Source of the DNA: Mycolicibacterium sp. TY81
GTDB lineage: Bacteria; Actinomycetota; Actinomycetes; Mycobacteriales; Mycobacteriaceae
Direction of reading: 5' to 3'
NCBI RefSeq assembly: GCF_018326285.1
Contig: NZ_AP023362.1
Location: 4,712,001-4,776,000, forward strand
DNA: 64,000 nt
Position numbers and translations under genes: made by a program. Below the pieces are notes generated by a model. It did no database searches. It worked only from the letters and a program-made list of their open reading frames with translations, and had not been told where the DNA came from. Positions 48,837 to 60,743 of the stretch are shown one piece after another. Positions within the stretch are counted from its first letter, which is position 1. Each line of letters begins with the position of its first letter.

Positions 48837-49733
48837 CTAGCGGATGACGCTCACCAGTTCGCCCGACATGGCACCGAGCTGACCACTCCAGCTGCCCCAG
48901 TCGTGCTGCGGGCCGTCGGGGAAGTCGAAGTGCCCGTTGTGGCCGCCCACGCTGCGGTAATGCGCGTAGAAGGCGCGGTTGCTGCCCTGCGCCTGGTCGC
49001 AGTAACCGATCATCGCGGCCGGGTCACTGCAGGTGACCGTCGACGGGCTGAACACCCAGATCCGGGTGTTGTTCTGGTTCAGCAGGCTCACGTGCACATC
49101 CGGGTCGTGCCACTTCCAGCGGCCCAGCTGCGGGGCGCCCCACATGCCGTAGGTGTCCACGCCGCCGAACTCACGCATGCCGGCGGTGATGGCGCCGTTG
49201 AACGTCGTCGCCGACGGGGTCAGGAAGCCCGACAGCGAGCCCGCGAAGCGGAACCGGTCCGGGTGGAACTCGGCCAGCGTCAGGGCCGCGGTGCCGCCCT
49301 GGGCCGCGCCGACGACGCCGTGGCCGTTGGGGGCCAGGCCCTTGGTGGCGGCCAGATAGTCCGGCAGCTCCTGGCTCAGGAACGTCTCCCACTGCTTGCT
49401 GCCGTCCTGCTCCCAGTTGGTGTAGAAGCTGAACGCGCCGCCGGCCGGGGCGACCACCGAGATGCCCTTACCGGCGAGGGTGCCCATGGCGTTGCCCGCG
49501 GTGACCCAGTTGCTCACATCCGGGCCGGCGTTGAAGGCATCGAGCAGATAGACCGCGTGCGGGCCACCGGCCTGGAACGTCACCGGGATGTCGCGGCCCA
49601 TCGCGGCCGAGGGCACCATCAACGTCTCGACACCCGCGGCGCGGGCCGTTCCGGTGCCCGTCAGGAGGCCGCCGGCGAGCACTACCGCCGCCGCCGTCGC
49701 GGCCATCGTCCGGAACATTGCCTGCAGCCCCAT
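48837..49733 (-). CDS. fbpD: MPT51/FbpD, non-catalytic antigen 85-related protein
   Basis: 298 residues, ATG 49733 with AGGTGAGG upstream. Signal peptide ends near TARA (residue 32). Antigen 85 fold: [48 protein letters not shown] and HDWGSWSGQL. The nucleophile elbow is VGAAQGG, so the position of the Ser in antigen 85 (GLSMAG) is Ala144. This is normal for MPT51, which binds fibronectin and sugars and has no mycoloyltransferase activity. It is preceded on the strand by fbpA. Confidence 0.95.
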   Translation of the reverse strand: MGLQAMFRTMAATAAAVVLAGGLLTGTGTARAAGVETLMVPSAAMGRDIPVTFQAGGPHAVYLLDAFNAGPDVSNWVTAGNAMGTLAGKGISVVAPAGGAFSFYTNWEQDGSKQWETFLSQELPDYLAATKGLAPNGHGVVGAAQGGTAALTLAEFHPDRFRFAGSLSGFLTPSATTFNGAITAGMREFGGVDTYGMWGAPQLGRWKWHDPDVHVSLLNQNNTRIWVFSPSTVTCSDPAAMIGYCDQAQGSNRAFYAHYRSVGGHNGHFDFPDGPQHDWGSWSGQLGAMSGELVSVIR

Positions 49734-49872
49734 AACCAACCTCACCTGTCGTGATCGTCGAGCGTCCTGAACCCGCGTTGTAGTGAACCACATCACCTCG
49801 ACGGCTGTCCCGGACAAAGGGAGGGAACGTTGCCAGCGGATGGGGTGATGTTCGGCTACGCCGCCGTAAACG

Positions 49873-49910
49873 ACTGGCGGCGACGACCCGTCAAGGTCGC
49901 CGCCGCCAGT
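49873..49910 (-). terminator. hairpin after fbpA
   Basis: ACTGGCGGCGAC paired with GTCGCCGCCGCCAGT (one 3-base bulge), about 40 bases beyond the fbpA stop on the minus strand. Confidence 0.6.
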
Positions 49911-49949
49911 GCGAGTTGTTGCCAGAGGATTTACCTCAGGATGAGCGTG

Positions 49950-50969
<1,020 letters not shown>

Positions 50970-51114
50970 CTATGACGGCGTACGGACAACCCTCATCACC
51001 GCCTCTGCCGTTGAGGTGACGATCAGGCCGGGCGCACACGCCCGAGTGGTTATCGCCGCATGGTTCCCCGGCGTTACCTACGCTTCAGACCGTGCCAGCG
51101 CTCATGCGCTGAAA

Positions 51115-53109
51115 CTACGGACCGGTAGCCGGTAAGCCAGTGTAAGGGGTCGACAGCCTCGGAGGCACATCGAGCTTGCACCTGTACAACTCGTATAACG
51201 GCACGCGATCGATCCGGTAACGCGTAAATGTGAACGCGTGTACCAGATTTGACATGAAGCGGTGAACGCCCATCGGGGCGCGCACCGAGCTCAGCATCGT
51301 CTCGGTCTCCGGGCATGTCAGCGCGACCGCTGCTTGGGCCACCCAGTCCTCGTCGAGATACGTCGGAATCCACGGGCGCTTGCGCAGGAACGGCCCCTCG
51401 GCCACCGCCCAGTCCGGGAACAGATCCTTGTCGTGACCGATGCGCGCGTCGTCCAGCCGTGCCGTGTGCGCGGCCAGCGGGTTGGCCAGCCCGATCTGGT
51501 CGATCACCCGGACCTCGAGCGGCAGGTTCATGCCCATCATGCCCAGGTTGGTGAAAAAGACTGTGTGTGGACCTTTTTCGAACCAGTTCGGCGGCGGCGG
51601 CGACGTCGGGTCCGGAACCGGCGGCGGCATGGCCGGAACCACGTCCCACTGGTCGTAGTTGCCCGACGGCAGCAGCAGCGCACCGACCGGGGTGTTGTCG
51701 ATGGCCGCCAGCACCGCTCGCATGCGCGGGTAGTCCAGGTAGTCCGCGGCCGTCAGCGGATGCGCATGCCCGGTGGCCTGCGAATAGAAGCGCCGTTCGT
51801 CGACGATTCCCGAGTAGGTCACGCGGGTGGCGTCGTATCCGAGGCCCGGCGAGTTGGCCGCCCACAGCGACCAGCCGACCACCGCCAGCCACAGGGCCGC
51901 CGTCGTGCCGGCCAGCGCGTAGCCGACCTCGCGGGCGATGTTCTTGCCGTCGGGAAGCACGATCGGAATCACCGCAACCGGGATGACCAGGCAGAACAGC
52001 GGAACCAGCAACACCCGGCCGTGCATGAAGTCGCCGCCCTGACGCAGCCAGTACAGCCCCTGCACCAGGCCGCTGCCGGCCATGAAAATCACTACGGCAG
52101 TGGGACTTTGAACCCGGCGGGCCAGCGAGCTGTAGCCGCGCGGGGCCGTCTGGCCCCACCAGGGCCGGCTGTGAGTGACGAACAACACAATCGCCAGCGC
52201 CACGGTCAGCACCGCGGGGATCCACAACAGGTAGGGCCGGTTGAAGTTGCCGAGGTAGACGAACCCCTGCTGCCACTTGGAGCCGGTGGCGTCCTTGGCC
52301 AGCGCGGTGATGGGCACCAACAGGCCGTAGTAGCCCATCCGGAAGATCTCGTAGGCGATCGGGAGCAGGCCGCCGGCCACCACGATGACGAGGCGGCGGC
52401 GCCGGCCCCGGGCCGCGACCAGTTGCATGACGAGGGCCACCCCGCCGATCAGGGCGAGTTCGGGCCGCACCAGGACCGACAGGCCGGCCAGACAGGCCAG
52501 GGCGCCGTCGAACCGGGCGCTGGTGGCGTTGGCATCGGCTTCGCGGGCCTCGGGCGGGGCCACGGCCAAGGCCTGCGACCAGCACACCATCATCCACCAG
52601 AGCAGCCCCAGGTAGGCCATGATCAGGCCGTTCTCCAGGCCCGACGTCGCGAAGTCACGCGCCGGCGGCACGGCCATGTAGACGAGGGCGCCGGCCGGCA
52701 CCAACAGCGCGCGACGCCCCCGCAGTCCGGGGGCGTACAGCCGGCCGGTGCCGAGCATCGCGAAGACCAGGCCCGCCACGCTCAGCGTCAGCGCCAATGC
52801 CAGGACCACGTACTCGAGCTGCACCGAGCCGCCGATCCAGGCCCCGAGGGTGACCAGATAGGTCCACAGCGTCGACGTGTTGGACTCGACGCGCTCACCG
52901 ACGTTGAAGACGGGACCGTTGCCGGCCAACAGGTTTCGCACCGTACGCAGCACGATGAGGCCGTCGTCCGCGATCCACCGGCGCTGCCAGGCGCCCCAGC
53001 CGAACAACGCGGCAGACACCGCGACGCTCAACCACAGGCTGATCCGCGCGGCCCGGCCATACGGGAAGACCGGCCCGCGCAGCAATTGCCGAGCGGGCGA
53101 GTCGATCAC
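51115..53109 (-). CDS. aftB: arabinofuranosyltransferase AftB
   Basis: 664 residues, ATG 53109 overlapping the ubiA stop by 4 bases. Membrane GT-C enzyme that adds the terminal beta(1-2) arabinofuranose to arabinan ends, where mycolates attach. Ten or so TM segments fill residues about 20-430. The candidate catalytic acidic site is RWIADDGLIVLR in the first loop, as in other GT-C enzymes. A soluble periplasmic C-terminal domain carries GHDKDLFPDWAVAEGP. Order and length match Rv3805c. Confidence 0.93.
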   Translation of the reverse strand: MIDSPARQLLRGPVFPYGRAARISLWLSVAVSAALFGWGAWQRRWIADDGLIVLRTVRNLLAGNGPVFNVGERVESNTSTLWTYLVTLGAWIGGSVQLEYVVLALALTLSVAGLVFAMLGTGRLYAPGLRGRRALLVPAGALVYMAVPPARDFATSGLENGLIMAYLGLLWWMMVCWSQALAVAPPEAREADANATSARFDGALACLAGLSVLVRPELALIGGVALVMQLVAARGRRRRLVIVVAGGLLPIAYEIFRMGYYGLLVPITALAKDATGSKWQQGFVYLGNFNRPYLLWIPAVLTVALAIVLFVTHSRPWWGQTAPRGYSSLARRVQSPTAVVIFMAGSGLVQGLYWLRQGGDFMHGRVLLVPLFCLVIPVAVIPIVLPDGKNIAREVGYALAGTTAALWLAVVGWSLWAANSPGLGYDATRVTYSGIVDERRFYSQATGHAHPLTAADYLDYPRMRAVLAAIDNTPVGALLLPSGNYDQWDVVPAMPPPVPDPTSPPPPNWFEKGPHTVFFTNLGMMGMNLPLEVRVIDQIGLANPLAAHTARLDDARIGHDKDLFPDWAVAEGPFLRKRPWIPTYLDEDWVAQAAVALTCPETETMLSSVRAPMGVHRFMSNLVHAFTFTRYRIDRVPLYELYRCKLDVPPRLSTPYTGLPATGP

Positions 53110-54020
53110 CGGACCAGTCCGGGCAGAATCGCGGCGACCAGCGTGGCGACCAGGGCGACGCCCAGCAGCTGCAACACGCGGTCGTTCAGCACGATCTCCT
53201 CGGGTTCACCCGCTGCTCCGCTGTCGACATCGACGGCGTAGCGCAGGATCGCGACGGTGAACGGCACCATCGACACGGCGAACCACGGGCCCTTGTTGCC
53301 CTCGAAGGCCCACAGGCCGTAGCAGAGCACCACGGCCGTCGCCGACAGCGTCCAGACGAACCGCAGGTAGCTGCTGGTGTAGGACTCCAGCGCCTTACGG
53401 ATCTTGGCGCCGGTGCGTTCGGCGAGTTGCAGTTCGGCGTAACGCTTTCCGGCCGACATGAACAGCGAGCCGAACGCGAACACCAGCAGGAACCACTTGG
53501 ACAGCGGGATGCCGGCGGCCGCGCCACCGGCGATGGCGCGGATCAGGAATCCCGACGAATTGATGCAGATGTCCAGCACCGCTTGATGTTTCAGACCGAA
53601 GCAGTAAGCCAGCTGCGTCGCGAGATACACCGCCATGACGATCGCCAGGCTGGGCGTGAGCCACCACGAGATGGCCAGCGAGCCGACACCGAGCACGACG
53701 GCCAGCGAGTAGGCCAGCTGTACCGAGACGACACCGGCGGCGATGGGCCGGTATTGCTTGGTCGGGTGGACCCGGTCGGCCTCGACGTCACGGGCATCGT
53801 TGATGAGGTAGATACACGACGCGGCCATACAGAACACCACGAACGCGACACCGACGGCCTTGAAAACCTCGCTGTAGCTGTAGTGGGCCCCGACGCCGAG
53901 CGACGCCAGCGGTGCGGCCAGAACCAGGACGTTCTTCACCCATTGCCGCGGCCGCAGCGCCTTGACGATGCCGGCGGCCAGATTCTTCGGCGGCCCCAGC
54001 TCCTGCGTCTGTTCGGTCAT
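53106..54020 (-). CDS. ubiA: decaprenyl-phosphate phosphoribosyltransferase UbiA
   Basis: 304 residues, ATG 54020 overlapping the next gene upstream by 4 bases. It joins phosphoribose from PRPP to decaprenyl phosphate, the first step towards the DPA made by DprE1/DprE2. UbiA prenyltransferase fold with about 8-9 helices. The metal-binding motif is LINDARDVEAD (NDxxD), and the second motif lies around YCFGLKHQAVLDI. RPRQWVKN near the N-terminus is family-typical. Homologue of Rv3806c. Confidence 0.95.
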   Translation of the reverse strand: MTEQTQELGPPKNLAAGIVKALRPRQWVKNVLVLAAPLASLGVGAHYSYSEVFKAVGVAFVVFCMAASCIYLINDARDVEADRVHPTKQYRPIAAGVVSVQLAYSLAVVLGVGSLAISWWLTPSLAIVMAVYLATQLAYCFGLKHQAVLDICINSSGFLIRAIAGGAAAGIPLSKWFLLVFAFGSLFMSAGKRYAELQLAERTGAKIRKALESYTSSYLRFVWTLSATAVVLCYGLWAFEGNKGPWFAVSMVPFTVAILRYAVDVDSGAAGEPEEIVLNDRVLQLLGVALVATLVAAILPGLVR

Positions 54021-54586
54021 ACCCCAGCCTTCGGTTCGCGCTTGGCAGTTCGCTCCGAAACCGCCCCGACTGATTCGGCGACCACGGTTCCCACCACGAC
54101 ACCGGTGAGCACATCACTGGGGTAGTGCACGCCGAGAACCAAGCGGGACAACGCCATCGGCGGTACCAGGAACCACGGCAGCGACAGGCCCGTGGCCCGG
54201 CCGATCAGGATCGCGGCGGCGGTCGTCGACGTCGCATGCGCCGACGGGAAGCTCAGCCGGCTCGGGGTGCCGACGTTGACGGCGATGGCCGGGTGCTGCG
54301 GGCGTTCGCGCTTCACCACCCGCTTGATCAGGACGGCGGCCGCATGGGCGAGGAACGTGCCGACACCGGCCGTCACCCAGGCCCGGCGGCGCTGCGGCTG
54401 CAGCAGCGCGCCCAGACCGCACACGGCGAACCAGCCCAGGCTGTGCTCACCGAAGTACGACAGCGCCCGGGCGCCGGCAAGGACGCCGGGACGACCGGTC
54501 AGCGCGGACTGGACACCGACCAGGATGGCGTCCTCGCCGCGCGGCGCACTGGCGATGGCATCACCCTCGATACCTTCGAGGCTCAC
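54017..54586 (-). CDS. PAP2-type phosphatase, Rv3807c homologue
   Basis: 189 residues from GTG 54586, overlapping the glfT2 stop by 4 bases and ubiA by 4 bases. The three PAP2 motifs are present: KRVVKRERPQHP, PSAHATS and SRLVLGVHYPSDVLTG, between hydrophobic helices. The location next to ubiA suggests that it dephosphorylates decaprenylphosphoryl-5-phosphoribose to the substrate of DprE1, as proposed for Rv3807c. The function is inferred from context, not proven by sequence. Confidence 0.9.
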   Translation of the reverse strand: MSLEGIEGDAIASAPRGEDAILVGVQSALTGRPGVLAGARALSYFGEHSLGWFAVCGLGALLQPQRRRAWVTAGVGTFLAHAAAVLIKRVVKRERPQHPAIAVNVGTPSRLSFPSAHATSTTAAAILIGRATGLSLPWFLVPPMALSRLVLGVHYPSDVLTGVVVGTVVAESVGAVSERTAKREPKAGV

Positions 54587-56532
54587 CGGGCACCAGCCGA
54601 CTCGGGCTGGGAGGCCAGCAGCACGGTCTCCCACTTTTCCTTGCTCGTCAGCTCCGGCAGGGCGTTGCGGTACACCTTCCGCATGCGGTTGAACTTGCGG
54701 ACCAGCAGCGCCTGACGCTTGAGCGACTCACGCAGCAACTCGAACATCTTCTCGCGGTCGCGCTGGCGGTAGACGACACCGCGGCCGTCGGCGGTGGTGA
54801 CGGTGACACCGTCGACCATGCACAGCGAGAACCAGCGGGCATCCTGCGTCGCGACGTTGATCTGCGGCCGCACATGGTGTTCCGGGTCGTGCGGCTTGAG
54901 CTGGTTCACGACGCCGCGGGTGAGCCGGACCGCGATGGCGGGCAAGCTGGTGGGAATCTTGACCTTGCGGCGCCACTTCTTGTCCGACGGCGCGGGCAAC
55001 GAGGTCGCGCTCTCCAGCACCACCGCGTCCGGGTACTCGGCACGCATGGCGCGCACCTCGGGCAGCGCGGACTCGAGGATGGTGAACAGGTTGTCCGGCC
55101 CGGCGAGGAAGTCGTCCATCGCCCGGTTCTGGATGGCCACCGTCGAATACTCAAGGCACAGAAGGTGTTTCATGGTCGCCTTGAAGTGGCTCGCCACCAG
55201 GCCACGGATGTTGCCGTCCCAGTGCAGCGCCGCCACGACGAGGCGGTTGCGCAGGTGGAAGTACGCCTGCCAGTCGATGGCGTCGTCCTTGTCGCTCCAC
55301 GCCATGTGCCAGATCGCCGCCCCCGGCAGGGTCACCGTCGGGTAGCCGTGCTCGCCGGCACGCAGGCCGTAGTCTGCGTCGTCCCACTTGATGAACAGCG
55401 GCAGCGGCTGACCGAGTTCCTCGGCCACCGCGCGCGGGATCATGCACATCCACCAGCCGTTGTAATCGACGTCGATGCGGCGGTGCAGGATCCGGCTGCG
55501 GTACTCCTCCTCGTCGGCGAGGGGGTACTTCGCGAAGTTGTGGTCGTACTCGGCGTTGATGGCGTGCGTCCACATGAAGTTCGCCGAATCGACCATCTCG
55601 CCCATGACGTGCAGGTGCGAGGGTTCCTGCAGGTTGAGCATCTGGCCGCCGACCAGGGTCGGCGTCTTGGCGAACCGGTTGAACGCCAGCGCCCGCAGGA
55701 TCGAGTCGGGCTCGACGCGGATGTCGTCGTCCATGAACAGAATCTGTTCGCAGTCAGTGTGTTTCAGCGCTTCGTACATGACGCGGCTGTAGCCGCCGGA
55801 GCCACCGAGGTTCGGCTGGTTGTGGATGGCCAGCCGGTCGGCCAGCGGCGCCGCGGCCGCCGCGAAGTCGGGGTGGTCCTTGACCTTGTTGGCGCCCTGA
55901 TCGGACACGACGACCGCACCGATCACCTTGTCCACCAACGGATCCGACGTCAGCGCCGCGAGGGCGTTGACGGCGTCCGCCGGGCGGTTGAAGGTCGGGA
56001 TACCGACGGTGATGTTCGCGCGGCCCGGCGCTTCCACGGGGGCGTACCACCCGGCGTTGTGCACCGTCACCGCGCTGTCGGTGGTGATGTCGAACCAGAT
56101 CCAGCCGCCGTCCTCGAACGGCTCCAGGCCGATCTCGAACTCGACCACCGCCGGGAGGCCGTCCTCACCACTGGCGATCTCGCTGCCGCCCACGGTGATT
56201 CGCGCGCCGGTCGCCTTCGACCGGTAGACGTCGACACGGGCGCTGCCGGTCAGCTCGACGCGCAGCACCACCGACGTCAGGATCGTCCAGCGCCGCCAGT
56301 AGCTGGCCGGGAACGCGTTGAAGTAGGTGGCGAACGAAACCTCGGACTCCCCACCGATTTCCAGGGTGGTGCGGGTCGGGGCGTGCGCGCGCCGGGCGTT
56401 GGTGGACGACTCCTCGATGTACAGCTTGCGGACGTCGAGGGGCTCACCCGGACGGGGCAGGATGACCCGCGACAGCAGGCTCACCGCACGGGACTCTCCC
56501 GACGCCAGTGCGCCGGATGGGATGTCGCTCAT
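54583..56532 (-). CDS. glfT2: galactofuranosyltransferase GlfT2
   Basis: 649 residues, ATG 56532, 5 bases after glf. Bifunctional enzyme that polymerises galactan by alternating beta(1-5) and beta(1-6) galactofuranose transfers from UDP-Galf. Domains: N-terminal beta-barrel (about 1-150), GT-A domain with GIPTFNRP and the DxD in FMDDDIRVEPDS, the catalytic region WDDADYGLRAGE and WHMAW, and a C-terminal helical domain after KKWRRKVKIPTS. Homologue of Rv3808c, nearly identical in length. Confidence 0.96.
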   Translation of the reverse strand: MSDIPSGALASGESRAVSLLSRVILPRPGEPLDVRKLYIEESSTNARRAHAPTRTTLEIGGESEVSFATYFNAFPASYWRRWTILTSVVLRVELTGSARVDVYRSKATGARITVGGSEIASGEDGLPAVVEFEIGLEPFEDGGWIWFDITTDSAVTVHNAGWYAPVEAPGRANITVGIPTFNRPADAVNALAALTSDPLVDKVIGAVVVSDQGANKVKDHPDFAAAAAPLADRLAIHNQPNLGGSGGYSRVMYEALKHTDCEQILFMDDDIRVEPDSILRALAFNRFAKTPTLVGGQMLNLQEPSHLHVMGEMVDSANFMWTHAINAEYDHNFAKYPLADEEEYRSRILHRRIDVDYNGWWMCMIPRAVAEELGQPLPLFIKWDDADYGLRAGEHGYPTVTLPGAAIWHMAWSDKDDAIDWQAYFHLRNRLVVAALHWDGNIRGLVASHFKATMKHLLCLEYSTVAIQNRAMDDFLAGPDNLFTILESALPEVRAMRAEYPDAVVLESATSLPAPSDKKWRRKVKIPTSLPAIAVRLTRGVVNQLKPHDPEHHVRPQINVATQDARWFSLCMVDGVTVTTADGRGVVYRQRDREKMFELLRESLKRQALLVRKFNRMRKVYRNALPELTSKEKWETVLLASQPESAGAR

Positions 56533-56537
56533 GGTCT

Positions 56538-57968
<1,431 letters not shown>

Positions 57969-58961
57969 GTGCCTAACCGACGTCGACGCAAGCTCTCGAC
58001 AGCCATGAGCGCAGTCGCCGCCGTGGCCGTCGCAAGTCCGATCGCACTCGTGGCGGTCGCCGAGATGACCCCGGCAAACCCGACACCGCAGCACCGGGAA
58101 TTCGTCCAGGCCGCGCTCGTGACCGACCTGCCCAACGAGGTCATGTCCGCGCTGTCGCAGGGCCTGTCCCAGTTCGGCGTCAACCTGCCGAACCTCATGG
58201 GCGGAGCCGCGAGCTCCCCCAGCCCGCTGACCGGTGGCCTGACCCCGCAGACCGGCCTGACCCCCGGCCTCGGTACCAGCCCCAGCCTGGGCACCACCCC
58301 CGGCCTGACCCCGCCGGCCGGCCTCACCCCGGCGGGTGGGCTCACTCCGCCGGCCGGTCTGACCCCGGGCCTGGGCACCACCCCGTCGACCGGGCTGACC
58401 GCGCCTGGCCTGACCCCGCCGACCGGGGCGACCGCACCCGGCCTGACCCCGCCGACCGGCCTGGGCGCCACCAGCCCGTCATCGCTGACCCCGGGCCTGG
58501 GCGCCCTGCCCAGCGCGGGTCTGACGACCCAGGGCGCGACCCTCCCGAGCGTGAGCACGCCCGGGTTGACCGCTCCCGGCCTGAACGCCACGGGTCTGAC
58601 GACGCCGTCGATCAGCGCGAGCCCGGCGGGCCTCGGCACCGCAGGCATGCCCATGACCGATCCCAACGCGAGCCTGGGCCTCGGCCCGGGCCAGGGCCTC
58701 GGTGGCAGCTACCCCATCCTCGGCGACCCGTCGGTCGGCCTGGGTGGCGGTGACGGCCTCGGCCTCGGCGCGGCGCCGAGCAGCGGTGGCGGCGGGCTGA
58801 TCAGCGACCTGACCAGCGCGGCCAACCAGCTGGGTGCGACGCAGGCGATCGACCTGCTGAAGGGCATGGTCGTGCCGGCCATCACGTCAGCGGTGAAGTC
58901 CGCCCAGGCCGCCCCCGCGGCAGCCGCTGCGGCCGCACCGGCACTGCCGGCCCCCGCGTGA
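57969..58961 (+). CDS. erp: exported repetitive protein Erp (PirG)
   Basis: 330 residues from GTG 57969 with TGAGGAG upstream. A basic start (PNRRRRK) and hydrophobic segment to about residue 32 form the signal peptide. A short conserved N-domain follows (HREFVQAALVTDLPNEVM). Next comes a repeat domain (about residues 85-225) rich in Gly/Leu/Thr/Pro, built on GLTPP and PGLTP units. The C-domain has LISDLTSAANQLGATQAIDLLKG and an Ala/Pro-rich hydrophobic tail. M. tuberculosis Erp has PGLTS repeats and is needed for virulence and envelope integrity; here the units end mostly in P. Position next to glf confirms identity (Rv3810). Confidence 0.93.
   Translation: MPNRRRRKLSTAMSAVAAVAVASPIALVAVAEMTPANPTPQHREFVQAALVTDLPNEVMSALSQGLSQFGVNLPNLMGGAASSPSPLTGGLTPQTGLTPGLGTSPSLGTTPGLTPPAGLTPAGGLTPPAGLTPGLGTTPSTGLTAPGLTPPTGATAPGLTPPTGLGATSPSSLTPGLGALPSAGLTTQGATLPSVSTPGLTAPGLNATGLTTPSISASPAGLGTAGMPMTDPNASLGLGPGQGLGGSYPILGDPSVGLGGGDGLGLGAAPSSGGGGLISDLTSAANQLGATQAIDLLKGMVVPAITSAVKSAQAAPAAAAAAAPALPAPA
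58221..58630 (+). repeat. Erp tandem-repeat region (PGLTP/GLTPP units)
   Basis: Degenerate in-frame repeats of 5-7 codons around ggc-ctg-acc-ccg, at least fifteen copies with Ala, Thr and Ser spacers. Codon-level degeneracy varies, so copy number is likely to differ between strains. Confidence 0.8.
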
Positions 58962-58996
58962 CATCTGTCATACACAACTGAAGACCTGTAACCGAG

Positions 58997-59033
58997 ACGG
59001 CACCGCAGAAGCCACAAGGCTCTGCGGTGCCGT
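58997..59033 (+). terminator. hairpin terminator after erp
   Basis: Perfect 13-bp stem ACGGCACCGCAGA / TCTGCGGTGCCGT with an 11-base loop, 35 bases past the erp stop. Confidence 0.8.
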
Positions 59034-59116
59034 TGCGGCGTCTTGCAGAGAATTGACAGCCCAGTAATCCGTGTCGAAACACGGGTAACACCTGACACAT
59101 ACGTAACATTCGCGCT

Positions 59117-60733
59117 GTGCCGCGCCGTCGTCCCGCACCGTCAATACTGTTGTCCGCCCTGGCGGCGACCGTCGTGATGGTGCCGCTGGCCGTCAGCGGC
59201 ATCCCCGGCATCCCCGGCCTGACCGACGACAAACCGTCCGCACCCGAGCTCCACACGCAGCCACTGGCCGGCGTCGGCGGCGGACAGACCGTCCGGGAAA
59301 TTCACCAGGACACGCCCTTCTCCCTGGTCGCCCTCACGGCGTCGGACTTCACCGGAACCTCGGCGCGCGTGCGCGCCCAGAAGGCCGACGGAACCTGGGG
59401 CCCCTGGTACGAGGTCGAGGCGCCCGACGGCGTCGGGGAAGCGCATGCCACCACGCGCGGCACCGAACCCGTGTTCGTCGGCCGCACCAACACCGTCCAG
59501 ATCGCGGTGACCCGGCCCGCCGAAGCCGCCGCCACGCCGCCGGCCGGCGACCGGCCGCAGGGCCCCGGCCTGGGATACCGCCCGGTCGACGTCGAAAAGC
59601 CGTTGGGCCCCAGCATGAAAGCGGTGCTCATCAGCCCGCCGGAGGCACCCGCGGACGTGCAGTTCCAGCCGACCGCGGTGTCGGCGCCCAACCAGCCGCC
59701 CAACATCATCAGCCGCGCCCAGTGGGGCGCCAACGAGAGCGTCCGCTGCGGACAACCGGTCTACGACCCGGGCGTGCGCGCGGCCATCGTGCACCACACC
59801 GCAGGCAGCAACGACTACGCGCCCGAGGATTCCGCGGGCATCGTCCGGTCGATCTACGAGTACCACACCCGCGAATTGGGTTGGTGCGACATCGCTTACA
59901 ACGCCCTGGTCGACAAGTACGGACAGGTCTTCGAGGGCCGGTTCGGCGGCATGACGCGACCCGTGGAGGGCTCGCACACCGGTGGCTTCAACGTCGACAC
60001 CTGGGGCGTGGCCATGCTCGGTGACTTCGACGCCGTGCCCCCGACGCCGTTGCAGCTCAAGATGACCGGCCGGCTCATCGGCTGGCGGCTGAGCCTGGAC
60101 CACGTCAACCCCCTCGGCAGCGTGGTGCTGACGTCGGGTGGCGGCTCGTTCACCCACTTCCCCGCCGGCGCGACGCCGACGCTGCCGACGATCTTCACCC
60201 ACCGCGATGTCGGCAACACCGACTGCCCGGGTAACGCCGCCTATGCCGCCATGGGCGAATTGCGGGACATCGCAGCCTCTTTCACCGCGCCGCCCGGCGC
60301 CCTGAGCGCGATGGACATGCTGCGCGGCGGCGCCATCTTCGACAAGTGGCAGGCGATGGGCGGGGCGTCCGGCCCTCTCGGTGTCGCCACCTCACCGGAG
60401 GCCGCGGCCGACGGTCACACCCGCTACGCGACCTTCGACCACGGCGCCATGTACTGGTCGCCGAACACCGGCGCCCAGCCGCTCACCGGAGCGCTGTACG
60501 ACGCCTGGGGCGCACTGGGTTTCGAACGCGGCGCCCTCGGGCTGCCCACCAGCGGCGAGATCGCCGAACCCCAGTGGATCGTGCAGAACTTCCAGCACGG
60601 CACCCTCAACTTCGACCGCGAGAACGGCACCGTGACGCGCGTCATCGACGGTGTCCCACAAGAACTTCCGCCGCCGCCGAAGCAGGAGCCGGTGCAGCTC
60701 GAGCGGTTCAGCCGGATCGAGATGCAGAGCTAG
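59117..60733 (+). CDS. secreted N-acetylmuramoyl-L-alanine amidase with LGFP repeats (Rv3811 homologue)
   Basis: 538 residues from GTG 59117. A signal peptide covers about residues 1-29. The middle holds a PGRP/amidase_2 domain (about 205-380) with zinc and catalytic residues in VHHTAGSNDY, YHTRELGWCDIAYNALVD and HRDVGNTDCPG. The C-terminal part contains at least two LGFP-type repeats (GPLGVATSPE, RGALGLPTSGE), which bind the mycobacterial or corynebacterial envelope. It is expected to cut the peptide side chain from peptidoglycan in the periplasm or cell wall. It follows erp, as Rv3811 follows Rv3810. Confidence 0.92.
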   Translation: MPRRRPAPSILLSALAATVVMVPLAVSGIPGIPGLTDDKPSAPELHTQPLAGVGGGQTVREIHQDTPFSLVALTASDFTGTSARVRAQKADGTWGPWYEVEAPDGVGEAHATTRGTEPVFVGRTNTVQIAVTRPAEAAATPPAGDRPQGPGLGYRPVDVEKPLGPSMKAVLISPPEAPADVQFQPTAVSAPNQPPNIISRAQWGANESVRCGQPVYDPGVRAAIVHHTAGSNDYAPEDSAGIVRSIYEYHTRELGWCDIAYNALVDKYGQVFEGRFGGMTRPVEGSHTGGFNVDTWGVAMLGDFDAVPPTPLQLKMTGRLIGWRLSLDHVNPLGSVVLTSGGGSFTHFPAGATPTLPTIFTHRDVGNTDCPGNAAYAAMGELRDIAASFTAPPGALSAMDMLRGGAIFDKWQAMGGASGPLGVATSPEAAADGHTRYATFDHGAMYWSPNTGAQPLTGALYDAWGALGFERGALGLPTSGEIAEPQWIVQNFQHGTLNFDRENGTVTRVIDGVPQELPPPPKQEPVQLERFSRIEMQS

Positions 60734-60743
60734 CGGGCTCGGA

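Noticed and set aside
49270-49320. Missing nucleophile Ser in FbpD as evidence for a pseudogene
   Set aside because: MPT51/FbpD proteins naturally lack it; the gene is intact with signal peptide and ribosome site.
57969-58961. PE_PGRS or other repeat-family surface protein
   Set aside because: There is no PE domain. The repeat type, signal peptide and location next to glf identify Erp.
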